A model generated the notes under the pieces. It was not told the DNA's origin and searched no databases. It saw only the letters and a list, made by a program, of their open reading frames with translations. A stretch of DNA of 64,000 bases. Origin: Azolla caroliniana (lineage: Eukaryota; Polypodiophyta). Shown here in pieces: positions 21,839-33,074 of the stretch. Made by a program: the position numbers and the translations under genes. Position 1 is the stretch's first letter. Every line of letters begins with the position of its first letter. Location: contig JBHGNT010000005.1 in NCBI GenBank assembly GCA_043228905.1, positions 6,696,001-6,760,000 of the forward strand, read 5' to 3'.

Positions 21839-22125
21839 CGCATGGATTCCGCAATAACGCGTGGATTCCGCAAACCGCGCACACTACGCAATAACGCGTG
21901 GATTACGCAATCGTGCAACGAAGTTGCGAAGAGCCGATCTACCACGCAAAGCCGTGAAGAAAGACGCAAGCCGAAGCGCAGACTTCGCAACTACGCACAA
22001 CGCAAGCTGGAGCACGGATTCCGCAAGTCCGCATAAATGCGAGTCGACGCGGACTCCGAAACGCGAGTTGAAGCGGATTTCGGATACCGTCTGAAACCGA
22101 CCCGACTTGACCTTATCCTTTACTT
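21839..22125 (+). mobile_element. Start of a copia 3' LTR, CpG-rich
   Basis: This follows the polypurine tract. It is strikingly richer in CG than its surroundings and repeats the phrase ACGCRTGGATTCCGCAA three times, with other CGCAA/ACGCG motifs to about 22080. Its far end was not recognised, because the tandem repeat resumes at 22126. Confidence 0.5.
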
Positions 22126-22325
22126 TAACAATATAGAAGATTTATCATGATAAGAAGTAATTCCTTGGCTTTTATGCACATATTGTGTAACATTCTTATA
22201 AGGTCAATCAACAAATGGGATGAATTATCACGATAAGAAAAAATACTTAATATTATAGATTAATTATCACAATAAGAAGTAAATCCTTGGCATTTTGCAC
22301 ATATTGTGTAATACTCTTTAAAAAG

Positions 22326-23575
22326 TAACGAAAAAACGACCCAAGGTGGAACTACCAGCCCCCAAGCTCCCACGCTGGTTGTTTCCAACCCTCACCTCCC
22401 ACCTTCCCTCCCTCCATTGAAGGCTAGAGGATCGGGCTCGTGCTAACCAACGATGTTTGCGACTAGTTTATAGCTCTAGGTACCTACTTACATTAAGTAA
22501 AATGTCTCATATTCTTGAACTTGGCGGGGGGTGATTCTCCGATTTATATATAAGCCATCTTGTATAGTCTTCCTATAAAAATCTCTCCCAACTAACTGGA
22601 AAGTAACTCCTTTTTGGAAAAAAAAAGTCAAAATCACCAACATGGTGACTTGTTAAAAAATGTCACCATATAGTTGATATTGTCTAAAAAATATAAGATG
22701 CATTTGTTGTTCTATGCTACCTTTTTTTATGTGTTGGCTATTGAAAACACATCGAATATTTTAGACCATTGAATGGACGAGTCATGCTTAGATCCTTTTG
22801 TGCAAAAAGACGGAAAGATCTTTTACTATCTTCAATCTCTCCATATGCAACAATAATATGAATCTGATTTGAGCATATATGTCAATACAATATGATACCA
22901 TCAATTGGCCAATACATGAAACAAGAAGAAATCCATAAGTAGCACTTATTTTAATATCGTATACACTACACAACTTTATGATATACAAAATGTGCCAAAG
23001 AGTATATTCATATATAGAATGGGCCACTTACAAAACGGTTAATGCATATAATTTTTTTTGCAAAAGAGTATATTCATATACATGATCAAATTATACAAAA
23101 TCTTCCTAACTAATGGGAAAGTAGCTCATTTTGATACAAATGAAGTTGCGAATCTCAATATGAAACTCAACATATCTTTCCTAAATCCCTAAACCAAGAT
23201 AAATACAAATAAACAAAAGAAGAAAGTACATACAAGGTGGAGGTTTAGGTGCGGGTGCGGGTGCAGTTGGTCGAGTGTAGGTGCAAGGTGGAGGTTTCAA
23301 ATATTCAAAAATAGGGGAAAAAGTAAATGTGCAAGGTTTTAGCAATGTTGCAGTTGTGCCCGTGTTAGGTGCTCCACGATCTCGGGTTAGGTTCAAAGGA
23401 CCGAGTAAACTTTATAGAATTACAAGGACCGGGTTAGGCGCAGAAAATTACACTGCCCGGGTTAGGTTACCACACTATGGGTCAGGTAATCAAATGGCAT
23501 CATCATTGCATGAGTTAGATGTGACAGAGTCTCATTAGAGCTTGGTTGGCTTTTAGGCGCACACTTTTTATGGAT
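22326..23575. other. Intergenic DNA, no gene seen
   Basis: No similarity recognised. A G-rich stretch at 23230-23300 repeats GGTGGAGGTTT and GTGCGGGT, and gives short proline-rich frames on the minus strand that I do not regard as a gene. Confidence 0.4.
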
Positions 23576-23579
23576 AGAG

Positions 23580-23715
23580 ATCGAATAGTGCAGATCGCAC
23601 ATGCCATTTGAAATGTGTTGTACACTGTCCATGACCGTGATATCCTCACCAAGTCTAATTATTATTTGGTAGCAAATAGAAACGTGGATGTATGTACATG
23701 CATGTATGTCTAGAC
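23580..23715 (-). repeat. Dispersed repeat next to microsatellite, copy 2
   Basis: Minus-strand counterpart of 16771-16865. It shares GCTACCAAATAATAA, a GGTGAGG core and the GTCATGGACAGTG stretch aligned with CCATGGATGGTG, and is again preceded by ATGTATGTACATGCATG-type sequence. Confidence 0.45.
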
Positions 23716-23719
23716 ATTT

Positions 23720-24660
23720 GAAACCCCCAACCACACCTCCCCTTCCCAATTGGTTACTTTCTTTCCAACAATGTGCACTTTGCATCTCTCAAAGAAGAAT
23801 TACACCATATCTACCATTCATATGATGATACCATAATGGATGTCACACACTCTTTGGGGACTGTAATGCATGATCTAAGGATCGAACAAACAACTTTGTT
23901 GGATGTGAGCACATGGGCTAAGGAGAAAGTCGTAGTAGAAGAAGTTGGCGGTCAAGTTGATTTGATTGAAGTAACACAACATAACAAACTACTTTCTGCT
24001 GCCCTTTGTGGCGCCCATGGATTCACGATATACAATTGTTCATCCTAATGTCCAAGATTGAATGCTTTCATATATTGGAACTACTCAGGGAGGTTCATGA
24101 TTACTTGATGGGATCCCCATCTTATAAAAGAGTTCATTATCTCCCGTTGTTATATTGGCTTGGCAAGAGATCATGCATATCCATGCCTTGAGGTGAACAG
24201 GGATGCCAAAAGGATGTATATATGCTAAAAACAAGATTGGCCATGTGAAATAACAAGCAAGAACAATATTCCAACACCTTGTGAGGAAGAAGATGGTATG
24301 ATTCCCACAATTTCAAGAGTTTGATATCAGGTCCTCGAGGTTTAAAGGCTAAGCAAAGTCCATCAATCATCATTTGATGCAGCTCGATACACAACCACTT
24401 GAAGTTTCATTCCAAACCATCTAATACACATGCTAAGAAGTTGGCCCAACAACATTCTTTGCTTTTGTGCCATCTTATGCATTGGTCTCAACCATTAGTT
24501 TAGACCTTTGGCCTCAACCTTTGATCTTGAGGGTTGAACTTTAGGATTTGACTTTGTGAGGATTCAAGATAATTCTACTCACTAAACAATTCTTTCAGCA
24601 CTCAACACATATTGAGTATGACATCGATGTTTGAATCAATGATCACATGTCTATGTAGGT
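23720..24660. other. Unclassified, possibly retroelement-derived
   Basis: An open stretch at 23773-24048 (plus) has no recognised motif. It precedes a copia reverse-transcriptase fragment, so it may be decayed retroelement sequence. No firm call. Confidence 0.3.
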
Positions 24661-24663
24661 TTA

Positions 24664-25050
24664 GTGGATCGAACCTCCATTTTTAGAAGGAGTAGATGTA
24701 GGACTATCTTGTGGGGAAAGGACTTAGGTCGAGTGCAACATATCCTTAAGACAAAGATCACATGGCATAGGGCATATCAACAATTGTATCTCTCTAATGA
24801 CAATTACATCCCACAAATTTTGGAGAGATTCAACATGCATTCGACCAATTTTGCAATGACATTGCTACTAGCCAACCGTAGACTTTCTGGAAAGATTGCC
24901 CTACATCAAGTTACGAAAGTGGGATCATTTGAAGTCGGTACCATATGCACCAATTATTGGCTATTCAACTGTAATCTGACTAAACTTAGCATGTATCTGA
25001 CTAAACTTAGCATGTGTGGTGGGCATAACTATTAATAAGCAGATTTATGC
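24664..25050 (+). pseudogene. Ty1/copia reverse-transcriptase fragment
   Basis: Reads AYQQLYLSNDNYIPQILERF followed by NMHSTN and TLLLANRRLS, matching the C-terminal part of copia RT (the block LSQ..Y...+L..F.M). The following peptide is frameshifted. An 18-nt CTGACTAAACTTAGCATG phrase is duplicated at the end. No other part of the element is adjacent. Confidence 0.7.
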
Positions 25051-25336
25051 ATAGCCCCAACTGACCACAATGGGATGCAACGAATCATAACTTCATAAAT
25101 GTATTTGAGAACATGGTATGTATGTGCTTTGCTTGCCTGTCCATCGTTTCTTCCAAGAAGACGAAAGGAAGAACAGAGAGAATGAAGAGTAATCAAAGAA
25201 AGAAGCAGAAGAACAAAGAAAGAAAGATCAACACAAATAAGAAAGAAAGAACAAATGGACTTAGAACCAAAGGATAGAAAGTCAGGTTTTCTCTGAGGAA
25301 GTATGGTGGATTCTGGAACTTAGATATGAGGTTATT

Positions 25337-27577
25337 ATGCCTCCCTCATCATCCATTAAAAACACTTCCTATGCTCTCATCATTTGTAGAAAGACAAGGA
25401 ATCATGTATGTACATTGCATTTGTATACCTATATATCGAGAATTGGTCTCGATTCTCACGGATCTCTACGAAACGACCTTATCTGGATGTTATCTGATGT
25501 TGATAGTAGGTACGAGGCTCATCAACTATTCAATCAATCTGTATACGGGAACACATTTTCGTGGAATACCCTCATTCGTGGTTATTTTAGAGGTAAAAAT
25601 CTGCAGCTTGTCATACATCTGTATCGACAAATGCAAAGAGATTCATCGTGGAATCCTAATAATCATACTTTTGTCGCTTTGTTAAAAGCAAGTGGAAAAC
25701 ATAAGGATTTGCAACTAGGCATGGAAATACATAGTGAGGTTTCTTTGGCAGGTTTACTCGGAAAAGATCACTTTGTTTCTAGCTCCTTGATCGATATGTA
25801 TGTCAAATGTGGTTCAATCACAAAAGCACAAGAGGTATTCAATTCTCTCTCTTGTCGAGATACCACTTTGTGGAATGTGTTAATCACTGGATACATTGAA
25901 CATGGTTGGAATGAAGGTGCTCTTGGACTTTATGATAAGATGAAATATGAGGATATCGTGCCAAACTCAATCACATTCCTCTGCTTCTTGAAAGCTTGTA
26001 AAAGTATAAGAGACATAGAGAAAGGTCAAGAAATACATAGTGAGATTGGAAGAAGAGGAATGATGGACAGCAACCTTTCTCTTGGTAGTGCCATGGTTGA
26101 CATGTACTCTAAATGTGGTCAAATAGGAAAGGCACGTGAAGTATTCGAAAAACTTACCATTCGAAATGCGATTGTATGGACTACGCTTATAGCTGGATAT
26201 GTAGAGCATGAGCACAGCGAGAAAGCTCTAGAGTGTTTCGAACAGATGCAACGTGAACATATTCATCCTGATGCCTTTACATTTGTTTTATGTCTGAAAG
26301 CTTGTGGTAACATAAGAGCAATAGACAAAGGGTGTGAATTGCATGATGATGTTGAAAGAAGGGGCTTGTTAGAAGGCAATGTATTCCTTTATAGTGCATT
26401 GGTTGATATGTATGCTAAATGTGGATGTCTTGCAAAAGCACGAGGAGTGTTTGACAGAATCCAAGCAAAAAACACTGTTTTATGGAATACATTAATCTCC
26501 GGTTACGTTCAAGTTGGAGATAATGAGGAAGCCTTACAATGCTATGAGAAGATGCAACGTGAAGGCTTGTCACCCGATGCAACAACTCTCTTATGTACCT
26601 TACAAGCTTGTGGTAGAATAGGAGCCATGGAAAAAGGTATAGAAATTCATAATGAGATTAATAAGAAAAAGCTTTTAGAAATGGACCATCTTGTTGGCTG
26701 CGCCTTGATTGATATGTATGCAAAATGTGGCTTATTGGAGCAAGCACAAGGATTGTTTGATATGCTTCCCAATCATAGTACAGTGTCATGGAATGCATTA
26801 ATCGTTGGGTATGTCGATCATGGATATGGGAACAAAGCAATAATTTGCTTTGAAAAAATGCAACGTGAAGGTCTCTCAATAGGACTCGCATCATACTCTT
26901 GTGCATTGAAAGCTTGTGGCAGCATAGGAGCTATAGTAAAGGGTCAAGAAGTTCATATGGAGATCGAAAGAAAAGGTTTTATTGAAAGAGATGTTATGGG
27001 TAACTGTCTTGTTGATATGTATGTAAAATGCGGTTGGCTTTCAGAAGCACAAAAAGTGTTTGATAAGCTTTCAGTTCGAGACACTATCTCATGGAATACA
27101 ATGATGACAGGATATGCTCAATTTAGTGAAAGTGGAACCATTTTCCTTGTCTTTGACACAATGTTAGGAGAAGGTATGAAGCCTGACCCTGTTACATTTC
27201 TTCTTGTCCTCAATGCATGTAGTCGAACATGTCTATATAAGAAGAGCCAAACATATCTTGAGGCAATGAGTACAGTTTATGGTATGATTCCAGCACAAGA
27301 GCACCATTCTTGTATGATCAATCTTCTTGGCCGAATAGGTCAATTAGAGAAAGCAATGAAGAAAATTGGAAACCTTTCTCCTCCTAATCTATCAACATGG
27401 CATGCTTTATTGGGAGCTTGTAGAAGTTGGGGAAATACAAACTTTGGACTGAAAGCTTTTCAATATGCAGTAAATTTAGAGCGAAGTGGCACTTTGGCAT
27501 CAAATATATGCCGGGTCTCGTTTTCAAGCAATACTAGGCAAGGGGGCAGAGAAAGACATGTACAAATATTTGTGTGA
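25337..27577 (+). CDS. PLS-class pentatricopeptide repeat protein, truncated after E-like region
   Basis: PPR proteins bind organellar RNA and act in editing, splicing or stability. This single-exon 746-residue ORF is almost all repeats. The signature (S/L)WNxLIxGY recurs six times about 101 residues apart (from residue 75), each followed by KMQREGLSPD-type and LKACGxIGAxxKGxEIH-type helices and LVDMYxKCGxLxxAxxVFD, the P-L-S triplet pattern. Residues about 665-708 (LSTWHALLGACRSWGNTNFG) resemble the start of an E domain. The reading then diverges (residues about 712-746) and stops with no E+ or DYW deaminase domain. The start is the first ATG of the frame; residues 1-40 are weakly like an organelle transit peptide. 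Strong fern/bryophyte style. It may be a truncated member acting with a separate DYW protein, or an early pseudogene. Confidence 0.85.
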   Translation: MPPSSSIKNTSYALIICRKTRNHVCTLHLYTYISRIGLDSHGSLRNDLIWMLSDVDSRYEAHQLFNQSVYGNTFSWNTLIRGYFRGKNLQLVIHLYRQMQRDSSWNPNNHTFVALLKASGKHKDLQLGMEIHSEVSLAGLLGKDHFVSSSLIDMYVKCGSITKAQEVFNSLSCRDTTLWNVLITGYIEHGWNEGALGLYDKMKYEDIVPNSITFLCFLKACKSIRDIEKGQEIHSEIGRRGMMDSNLSLGSAMVDMYSKCGQIGKAREVFEKLTIRNAIVWTTLIAGYVEHEHSEKALECFEQMQREHIHPDAFTFVLCLKACGNIRAIDKGCELHDDVERRGLLEGNVFLYSALVDMYAKCGCLAKARGVFDRIQAKNTVLWNTLISGYVQVGDNEEALQCYEKMQREGLSPDATTLLCTLQACGRIGAMEKGIEIHNEINKKKLLEMDHLVGCALIDMYAKCGLLEQAQGLFDMLPNHSTVSWNALIVGYVDHGYGNKAIICFEKMQREGLSIGLASYSCALKACGSIGAIVKGQEVHMEIERKGFIERDVMGNCLVDMYVKCGWLSEAQKVFDKLSVRDTISWNTMMTGYAQFSESGTIFLVFDTMLGEGMKPDPVTFLLVLNACSRTCLYKKSQTYLEAMSTVYGMIPAQEHHSCMINLLGRIGQLEKAMKKIGNLSPPNLSTWHALLGACRSWGNTNFGLKAFQYAVNLERSGTLASNICRVSFSSNTRQGGRERHVQIFV

Positions 27578-27579
27578 AT

Positions 27580-28890
27580 AAGTGTATACATTTTTTGGTT
27601 AAGTGCACCCAAATTTTCTTCTCATCCAAAATTGGGTCACATTAGCTGACCAAGATATACAGGTGATCCCAATCCATGCATTCCATGATTTTATTGGATC
27701 ACACTACGCACACCAAATGATATGTGCATAGAAGCTCTCCATAATTTTTGTTTACAAGCATGCACACTAATTGTTCGCTCCTAAAAGGACTTCATAATAG
27801 TGTCATTGACATGGCGAAAAAATGATTGCCTTGTCATAATGCTGATAAATAAATGACACTACTAGCTAAAAAAAATTTCCATTCCATTTGTATAGATGAT
27901 TTTGAGATGGACATACATTGATTAACTGTTTGTTGACCTTCATAAATTGTGAGTCATGATGTCTTTGCAGTCAACCATGTGAAATGCAATTCACCTCTGA
28001 TATACTTTTGTTAAGAGATGAAGATCTTGCATGGCTTTTGACATACTTGTACTTGTAAGTCCAAACAATAGTGTATTGTTTTTTATCCCACACATTTGAT
28101 GAAATTACCTATCCAAATGTTAAGATAGTTATCTATCAATACAATGGCTTGTTACTCTATATGCTTGTAGAATAGGGAACATGCTATCTTTAAAAGGAAA
28201 ACATGAATGTGCTTGAGAAAAGTACATATTTGTTTGTGTGATAAATATGTCATATCTCATGGGAACATGTTATCAAATAATTATCCTTCCACTTGTTAAG
28301 CCTTTGTAAGTTGTGTTTGTTATCCATTGATAAAGGCCTTGTTAATCTATATGCTTGTGGAATGGGGAACATGTTACAAAAAGTAAATATCTATGAATGA
28401 TGAATGTCATATATTCAAAATTGGACACTTCCACTTATAATTTTCTAAGCAACCAACCACTTAGCCTTGTAACTCTTTATTGTACTAAGGTCTTTGCCGC
28501 TTAGTGCTATTAATTATTTTACTCATTTGGACATCATGTTGCTTGAGCATAATTACTAGCGATTCTAGAAGTTCACGCATGATCTTAGTTATGCTTTGTG
28601 AGCAAAAATCTTCCCTTATTCTTCTTATGTGTGGGATCACCTACATCCATCCACCTTTCACTCAATTGATGCCATACATATGTTACATACATGTGTAAGT
28701 GTATAGTTTGCATATAGCAAGACTCTATCTTAGCAACCATACCAACCATATGGCCCCAATAGCAAGTGACTAAATGAATCATGTGTTGTAATAGAATTAA
28801 GTCTATCCATCCATTTTGACATCTTGTCTGCTAAGTCATGGTATTTCATTAGAGACTTCAAATTATCGCGCAAAGATGTCATCTCGTTTA
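27580..28890. other. Intergenic DNA, no gene seen
   Basis: A+T-rich. The continuation of a PPR E/DYW region was looked for in all three forward frames and not found. Confidence 0.5.
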
Positions 28891-28895
28891 TAAGA

Positions 28896-29426
28896 GAGAG
28901 GACTCCACCACATTTTATCAATTTGGTGTCTTGATATGGAGCTTTATAAGAGTTAAAAGTCATGATGAGAAACTAGACATGATTATTAAAGGGAAATGGA
29001 TAAGACTATAACACATGTTGAGGAAATGATGCAAATATTTTAGAACGTTGAGATATATACAAATCTTATAATGTAAACCATGATTGGCTACTCTCAATCA
29101 CCCAAACTTTAAGTGTGTTCACATCATAGGATAGAGTAGGTCACTATAATAGAGATAAACAAAGAGAGGACTCCACCACATGTTATCAATTTGGTGTCTT
29201 GATATGGAGCATTATAAGAGTTAAAAGTCATGATGAGAAATTAGACATGATTACTAAGGGGAAATGGATAAGACTATAACACATGTTGAGGAAATGATGC
29301 AAATATTTTAGAACATTGAGATATATGCAAATCTTATAATGTAAACCATGATTGGCTACTCTCAATCACCCAAACTTTAAGTGTGTTCACATCATAGGAT
29401 AGAGTAGGTCACTATAATAGAGATAT
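28896..29426. repeat. 268-bp tandem duplication
   Basis: Two near-identical copies (28896-29163 and 29164-29426) run from GAGAGGACTCCACCACAT to CACTATAATAGAGATA. Only a few substitutions separate them, so it is recent. The second copy ends exactly where the copia 3' LTR begins. Confidence 0.9.
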
Positions 29427-29927
29427 ACACGGACAAACATATTACAACACTCTTTGTGCAGAGTGTATCAGCCACACAAGGCTCTTGGCATCTAGTATCA
29501 CACAATTGTAGCGCCGCCCATGCTCTCGCAACTTTGTTCCTACTCTTTGTTACTTGCTACTTAGAAGCTCTATCAACCCTTCGTTATGTTCACCTCAAAT
29601 TTTCATAATGTTTGCCCTAAGTGTATTTATACTCATACACATATCAGACTATTTACAAATGTAGCTCTTATTATTATTATATAATGTATATAATAATTAA
29701 TTGGGCCGACCCGACTTGTCGACCTTGTCTTCACTTGGAGCCTCCATCAATGTAGTCGACTATAATAGTAGATTCTCTGTTTCCTCCAAGAACCAGTTGA
29801 CAACCCTGTCAACTCGCTCGTCAATCCGACTGACCATCTAGTGTTCGGCTTGTCTTTGTTCGACTGCCAACTTCTCTCATAGACTTCAATTGTCGACTTC
29901 TCCCATAGAAGGGACAAATTCCTAACA
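29427..29927 (-). mobile_element. 3' LTR of minus-strand copia element
   Basis: On the minus strand the polypurine tract GTGAAGGGGGAG (29931-29942) is followed by TGTTAGGAATTTGTCCC, a copia-type LTR start. The segment runs about 500 bp to the tandem duplication. A TATA-like GAGTATAAATACAC lies near 29625. The exact far end is uncertain. Confidence 0.65.
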
Positions 29928-30089
29928 AACTCCCCCTTCACTTCTATGGGCAAAATCAACTAGTTCCGTCTTCTATCGACAGACTCTGAGTCTGTCCATA
30001 GGTAGGTTCTTCGTGAGCACGTCGGATCCATTATCATCAGTATGGATCTTCACAAGGGTAAACTCTTCCTCATCCACCTTCTCTCATAA

Positions 30090-31505
30090 CTAGTGATACC
30101 TTCTCTGTATGTGCTTGGTCCAAGAGTGATCCGCAACGCTCTTCGCTAGATGTATGGCACTCTGATTATCATAGTGGAGTACGAATCTTTCTTGTTTCAT
30201 TCCTAATTCATTGAGGAAATTCTTCATCCATATTAGCTCCTTTCCTGCCTCTATCATAACCATATACTTTGCCTCTGTGGCCGACAACACCATGTAGTCT
30301 TCTGCAGTCTTGAATGCCACGACACTACTCCCCCTGCATAGATCATCACATAACCTGATGTGGATTTGCTTGAGTCTACATCCCCCGACATGTCTGAATT
30401 GGTAAAACCTTCGAGCACAAGTTTTCTAGAACCATACCTTGAGGTGCCTTTCAAGTACATGAGTATCCACATTACTGCTGCCCAGTGTTCTCGACATGGA
30501 TTATTCATATATCAGCTCACTATTCCAACATCAAATGTTATGTTTGGTCTCGTACAGACCATAGCATACATTAAACTGCCAACGTCCGTGGCATATGGTA
30601 CTTTCCTCATCTCGGCCTTGTCCTTTCCCCTTTTGGGCATTTTCTTGGCATTCAACTTGCAGTTTGTTAGCAATGTAGAACCGATTGGCTTCACTTTTGA
30701 CATGTTAAATCTTTCTACGACTTTTGCGGCATACTTCTCTTGTGACAACCATAGCACCTTCTTAGTTATGTCTCGAATTATGTGCATCCCTAGGATTTGT
30801 TTGGCCGAGTCTTTCATGGTAAACGATTTGCCTAATGCTTTCTTCAAGGTCATGATCTTCTTTGTGTCCTGTTCGACTATTAGCATGTCATCTACATATA
30901 ATAGGAGATCAAGAAGTCAGCTTCACCATACCTTTTTACAAACACACAATGATCAACATGTGTTTTATGGAACCCATGTTCCAGCATGAAGGATTCAAAC
31001 TTCTTGTACCATTGGTGTGGAGCTTGTTTCAAACCATACAAGCTTTTCTTTAGTTGACACACCAAGTTCTATTTTCCTTTCTCTACAAAGCCTTTGGGCT
31101 ACAACATATAGATTTCTTCATCTAATTCTCCATGCAAGAATGTTGTCTTGACATCCAACTATTCAATTTCCAGATCCATATTGGCAGCTATGCTTAGAAT
31201 AGTTCGGATGGATGTCATCTTCACGATTGGTGTGAAGATCTCATCAAAATCGACACCCTTTTTCTGTTGAAAACCCTCCACCACAATGTGGGCCTTATAT
31301 CTAGGTGTTTGTTGTCTTCTCCAGTTTTTACCTTGTGGACCCATTTGTTTCTAAGTGCTCTCTTACCTTCCGGTAGCTCAACCAGGTCACAGGTGTAATT
31401 TTCATTCAAGGAATCCATTTCATCTTGCATTGCACTCAACCATTTCTCTTCGTGCTCATCAGCTATGCCTTCATCATAACATTCTAGCTCACCTTCATCA
31501 GTCAA
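30090..31505 (-). pseudogene. Copia reverse transcriptase and RNase H, broken
   Basis: RT blocks lie at 31159-31505 (ALRNKWVHKVK, RYKAHIVVEGFQQKKGVDFD) and 30512-30886 (LGMHIIRD, LSQEKYAAKVVERFNM, YATDVGSLMYAMVCTRPNI). RNase H lies at 30090-30508 (NSDMSGDVDSSKSTSGYV, LSATEAKYMVMIEAGKE, HYDNQSAIHLAKS). These are canonical copia motifs, but split over several frames, with the YVDD catalytic stretch disrupted near 30890-30905. Confidence 0.85.
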
Positions 31506-31861
31506 GAGGATGTATTGACTGGAATATTGTGTGGGTGCTCTCCTTTCTCTGAGTGGATATATCTCATGCCTCCCATTGTTGGCTCAGGTTTGGATGTTCT
31601 TGCTGACTCTTCATTCGGCTCAGGTTCATAAGTGTCAATCGGTTGTTGAAGATCAACCAACTACGACTTGTATTCCTCAATCGACTTCAGTAGGTTAGTT
31701 GACTCCGACTAATATGTATTTGTCAGTTGCTCCAAGTTAGCTAATTCTGATTTGGCTTTGCCTATTGGATGTCTCCTCGCAGTTAGCTGTGTCGGGTCGA
31801 CTATTCCTGTGTTCAAGTTAGTGGGAGTCAAATGGGAAACATGTTCTGACTTTTGTTGTTT

Positions 31862-32641
31862 CTAGTCCTCAATTGCCTTGTCTTCCATGAACACAATATC
31901 CATACTCCTCACCACCTTCTTATCAAGAAGATCCCACAACTTGTACCCGACTTCATCCTCCAAGTACCCCAGGAATATGCATGGTTTCGACTTATTGTCG
32001 AGCTTTGGCCTATGATTCTTAGATACATGCATATATACCATGCATCTGAACACCCTCAGGTGTCGGTAACAGACATCTTTACCTGTCCACACCCTTTGTG
32101 GGACATCACCTTTCGGAGGCACTGAGGTAGACCTGTTGATCAGATAAAGAACCGCGTACATCGTCTTAGCCCAATACCATTTTGGCAGTTTTGCATGCGA
32201 CAACATGCTCCTCACTCTTTCCATGATAGTTCGATTCATCCTCTCTACAAGCCCATTCAGCTTAGGGGTCTTAGGCATTATGTTTTCGAGCCGAATACCT
32301 TGGGACTTGCAATACTCTTTGAACTGTTCTCTGTACTCACCACCATTGTCGGTTCGAACAACCTTCAACTTCTGACCCGACTGTGATAGGACACCCTCGT
32401 CCTTCCTTCTCATCTCCTTAATTAGGATACTTGTCTTTACCACTTGTAGAGACATGTTTTCTTCTTGACATGAGGTACTAAGAGATACCACTAGGTTCTC
32501 CCAGCTGTCCGACAAGGTACATAGCAGAAGCAAGGCCTGCATTGCATCATCCAATGGAAACTTTGCTGCCTTAAGTTGATTCACCAACCCCATTGTTGAG
32601 AGAGCAAGCTCAACATGATCTGGATCGGCTAAATATGCCAA
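31862..32641 (-). pseudogene. Copia gag-integrase fused open frame (internal deletion)
   Basis: One uninterrupted 259-codon frame begins with a gag segment (LADPDHVELALSTMG, LSDSWENLVVSLS, MSLQVVKTSI) and passes at about residue 88 directly into the integrase core (VVRTDNGGEYREQFKEYC, NGLVERMNRTIMERVRSML, then the GYKLWD block). Zinc knuckle, protease and the N-terminal half of integrase, including the first catalytic Asp, are missing. The join preserves the frame, so an in-frame internal deletion is the simplest explanation. Confidence 0.75.
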
Positions 32642-32644
32642 GAG

Positions 32645-33072
32645 TGTTACCCGTTACTTTGGGTGAACACCTTCGATAGATCTGCGACTATCGGTATTCA
32701 AGGGCATGGTACGTGAAGGCTCGTAACAGAGACGTCGAGAGAGAGAGACAGGGCTCAGAGAGAAAACACTAGCGGGGTCTTGATAGACGTGGCGGCGTTG
32801 AACTCATCGGTATGGATCAAAGCACAGACTCATGGAGCAAAATGGCACAAATAAGATCTATTAATATGACAGAAAAAGATTACATAACACGGCCTATGGC
32901 CGGTGACCTTACAAGTTTATCTAGTTACGATGACCTAAGCTAGTGCTTCCGCCTATAGTTTAATTCTCCCTCTCTCTAAGGTACTGGTACTCGTTTAAAT
33001 AACTTTTTCCCCTAATACACAGCCGAGCCGTCGGTGGCTTCCTAATTTTACATTTCTGTTCTCTGGACAACA
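32645..33072 (-). repeat. Gypsy 3' LTR (428 bp)
   Basis: Direct repeat of 42695-43150, running TGTTACCCG...GGACAACA on the plus strand. It lacks a roughly 30-bp segment that the other LTR has near 43087-43120. Other differences are scattered substitutions. Confidence 0.95.
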
Positions 33073-33074
33073 CC

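Larger units (their letters stand above)
21305..22325 (+). repeat. About 121-bp tandem repeat array, interrupted
   Basis: Units carry GATAAGAAGTAATTCCTTGG, TTTTTGCACATATTGTGTAA and CAACAAATGGGATGAATTAT. Units begin near 21312, 21432, 21553, 22126 and 22250. The third breaks off at about 21600, where copia-derived sequence begins, and the array resumes with a fresh unit at about 22126. Confidence 0.8.
29427..32639 (-). mobile_element. Ty1/copia element, 3' portion, interrupted by gypsy
   Basis: Order on the minus strand is gag tail, integrase, RT, RNase H, polypurine tract, 3' LTR. Its gag reading is cut at 32639/32640 by the gypsy element and continues at 43156-43232. Several stops and frameshifts separate the blocks. 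The 5' LTR is not found; beyond 43232 a different copia LTR begins on the plus strand. Confidence 0.8.

Noticed and set aside
21305-22325. Regular repeats that might suggest a CRISPR array
   Set aside because: Units are 121 bp with no separate unique spacers, and the DNA is a plant nuclear sequence.
30360-30989. 209-codon plus-strand ORF
   Set aside because: It lies antisense to recognisable copia RT and RNase H motifs.
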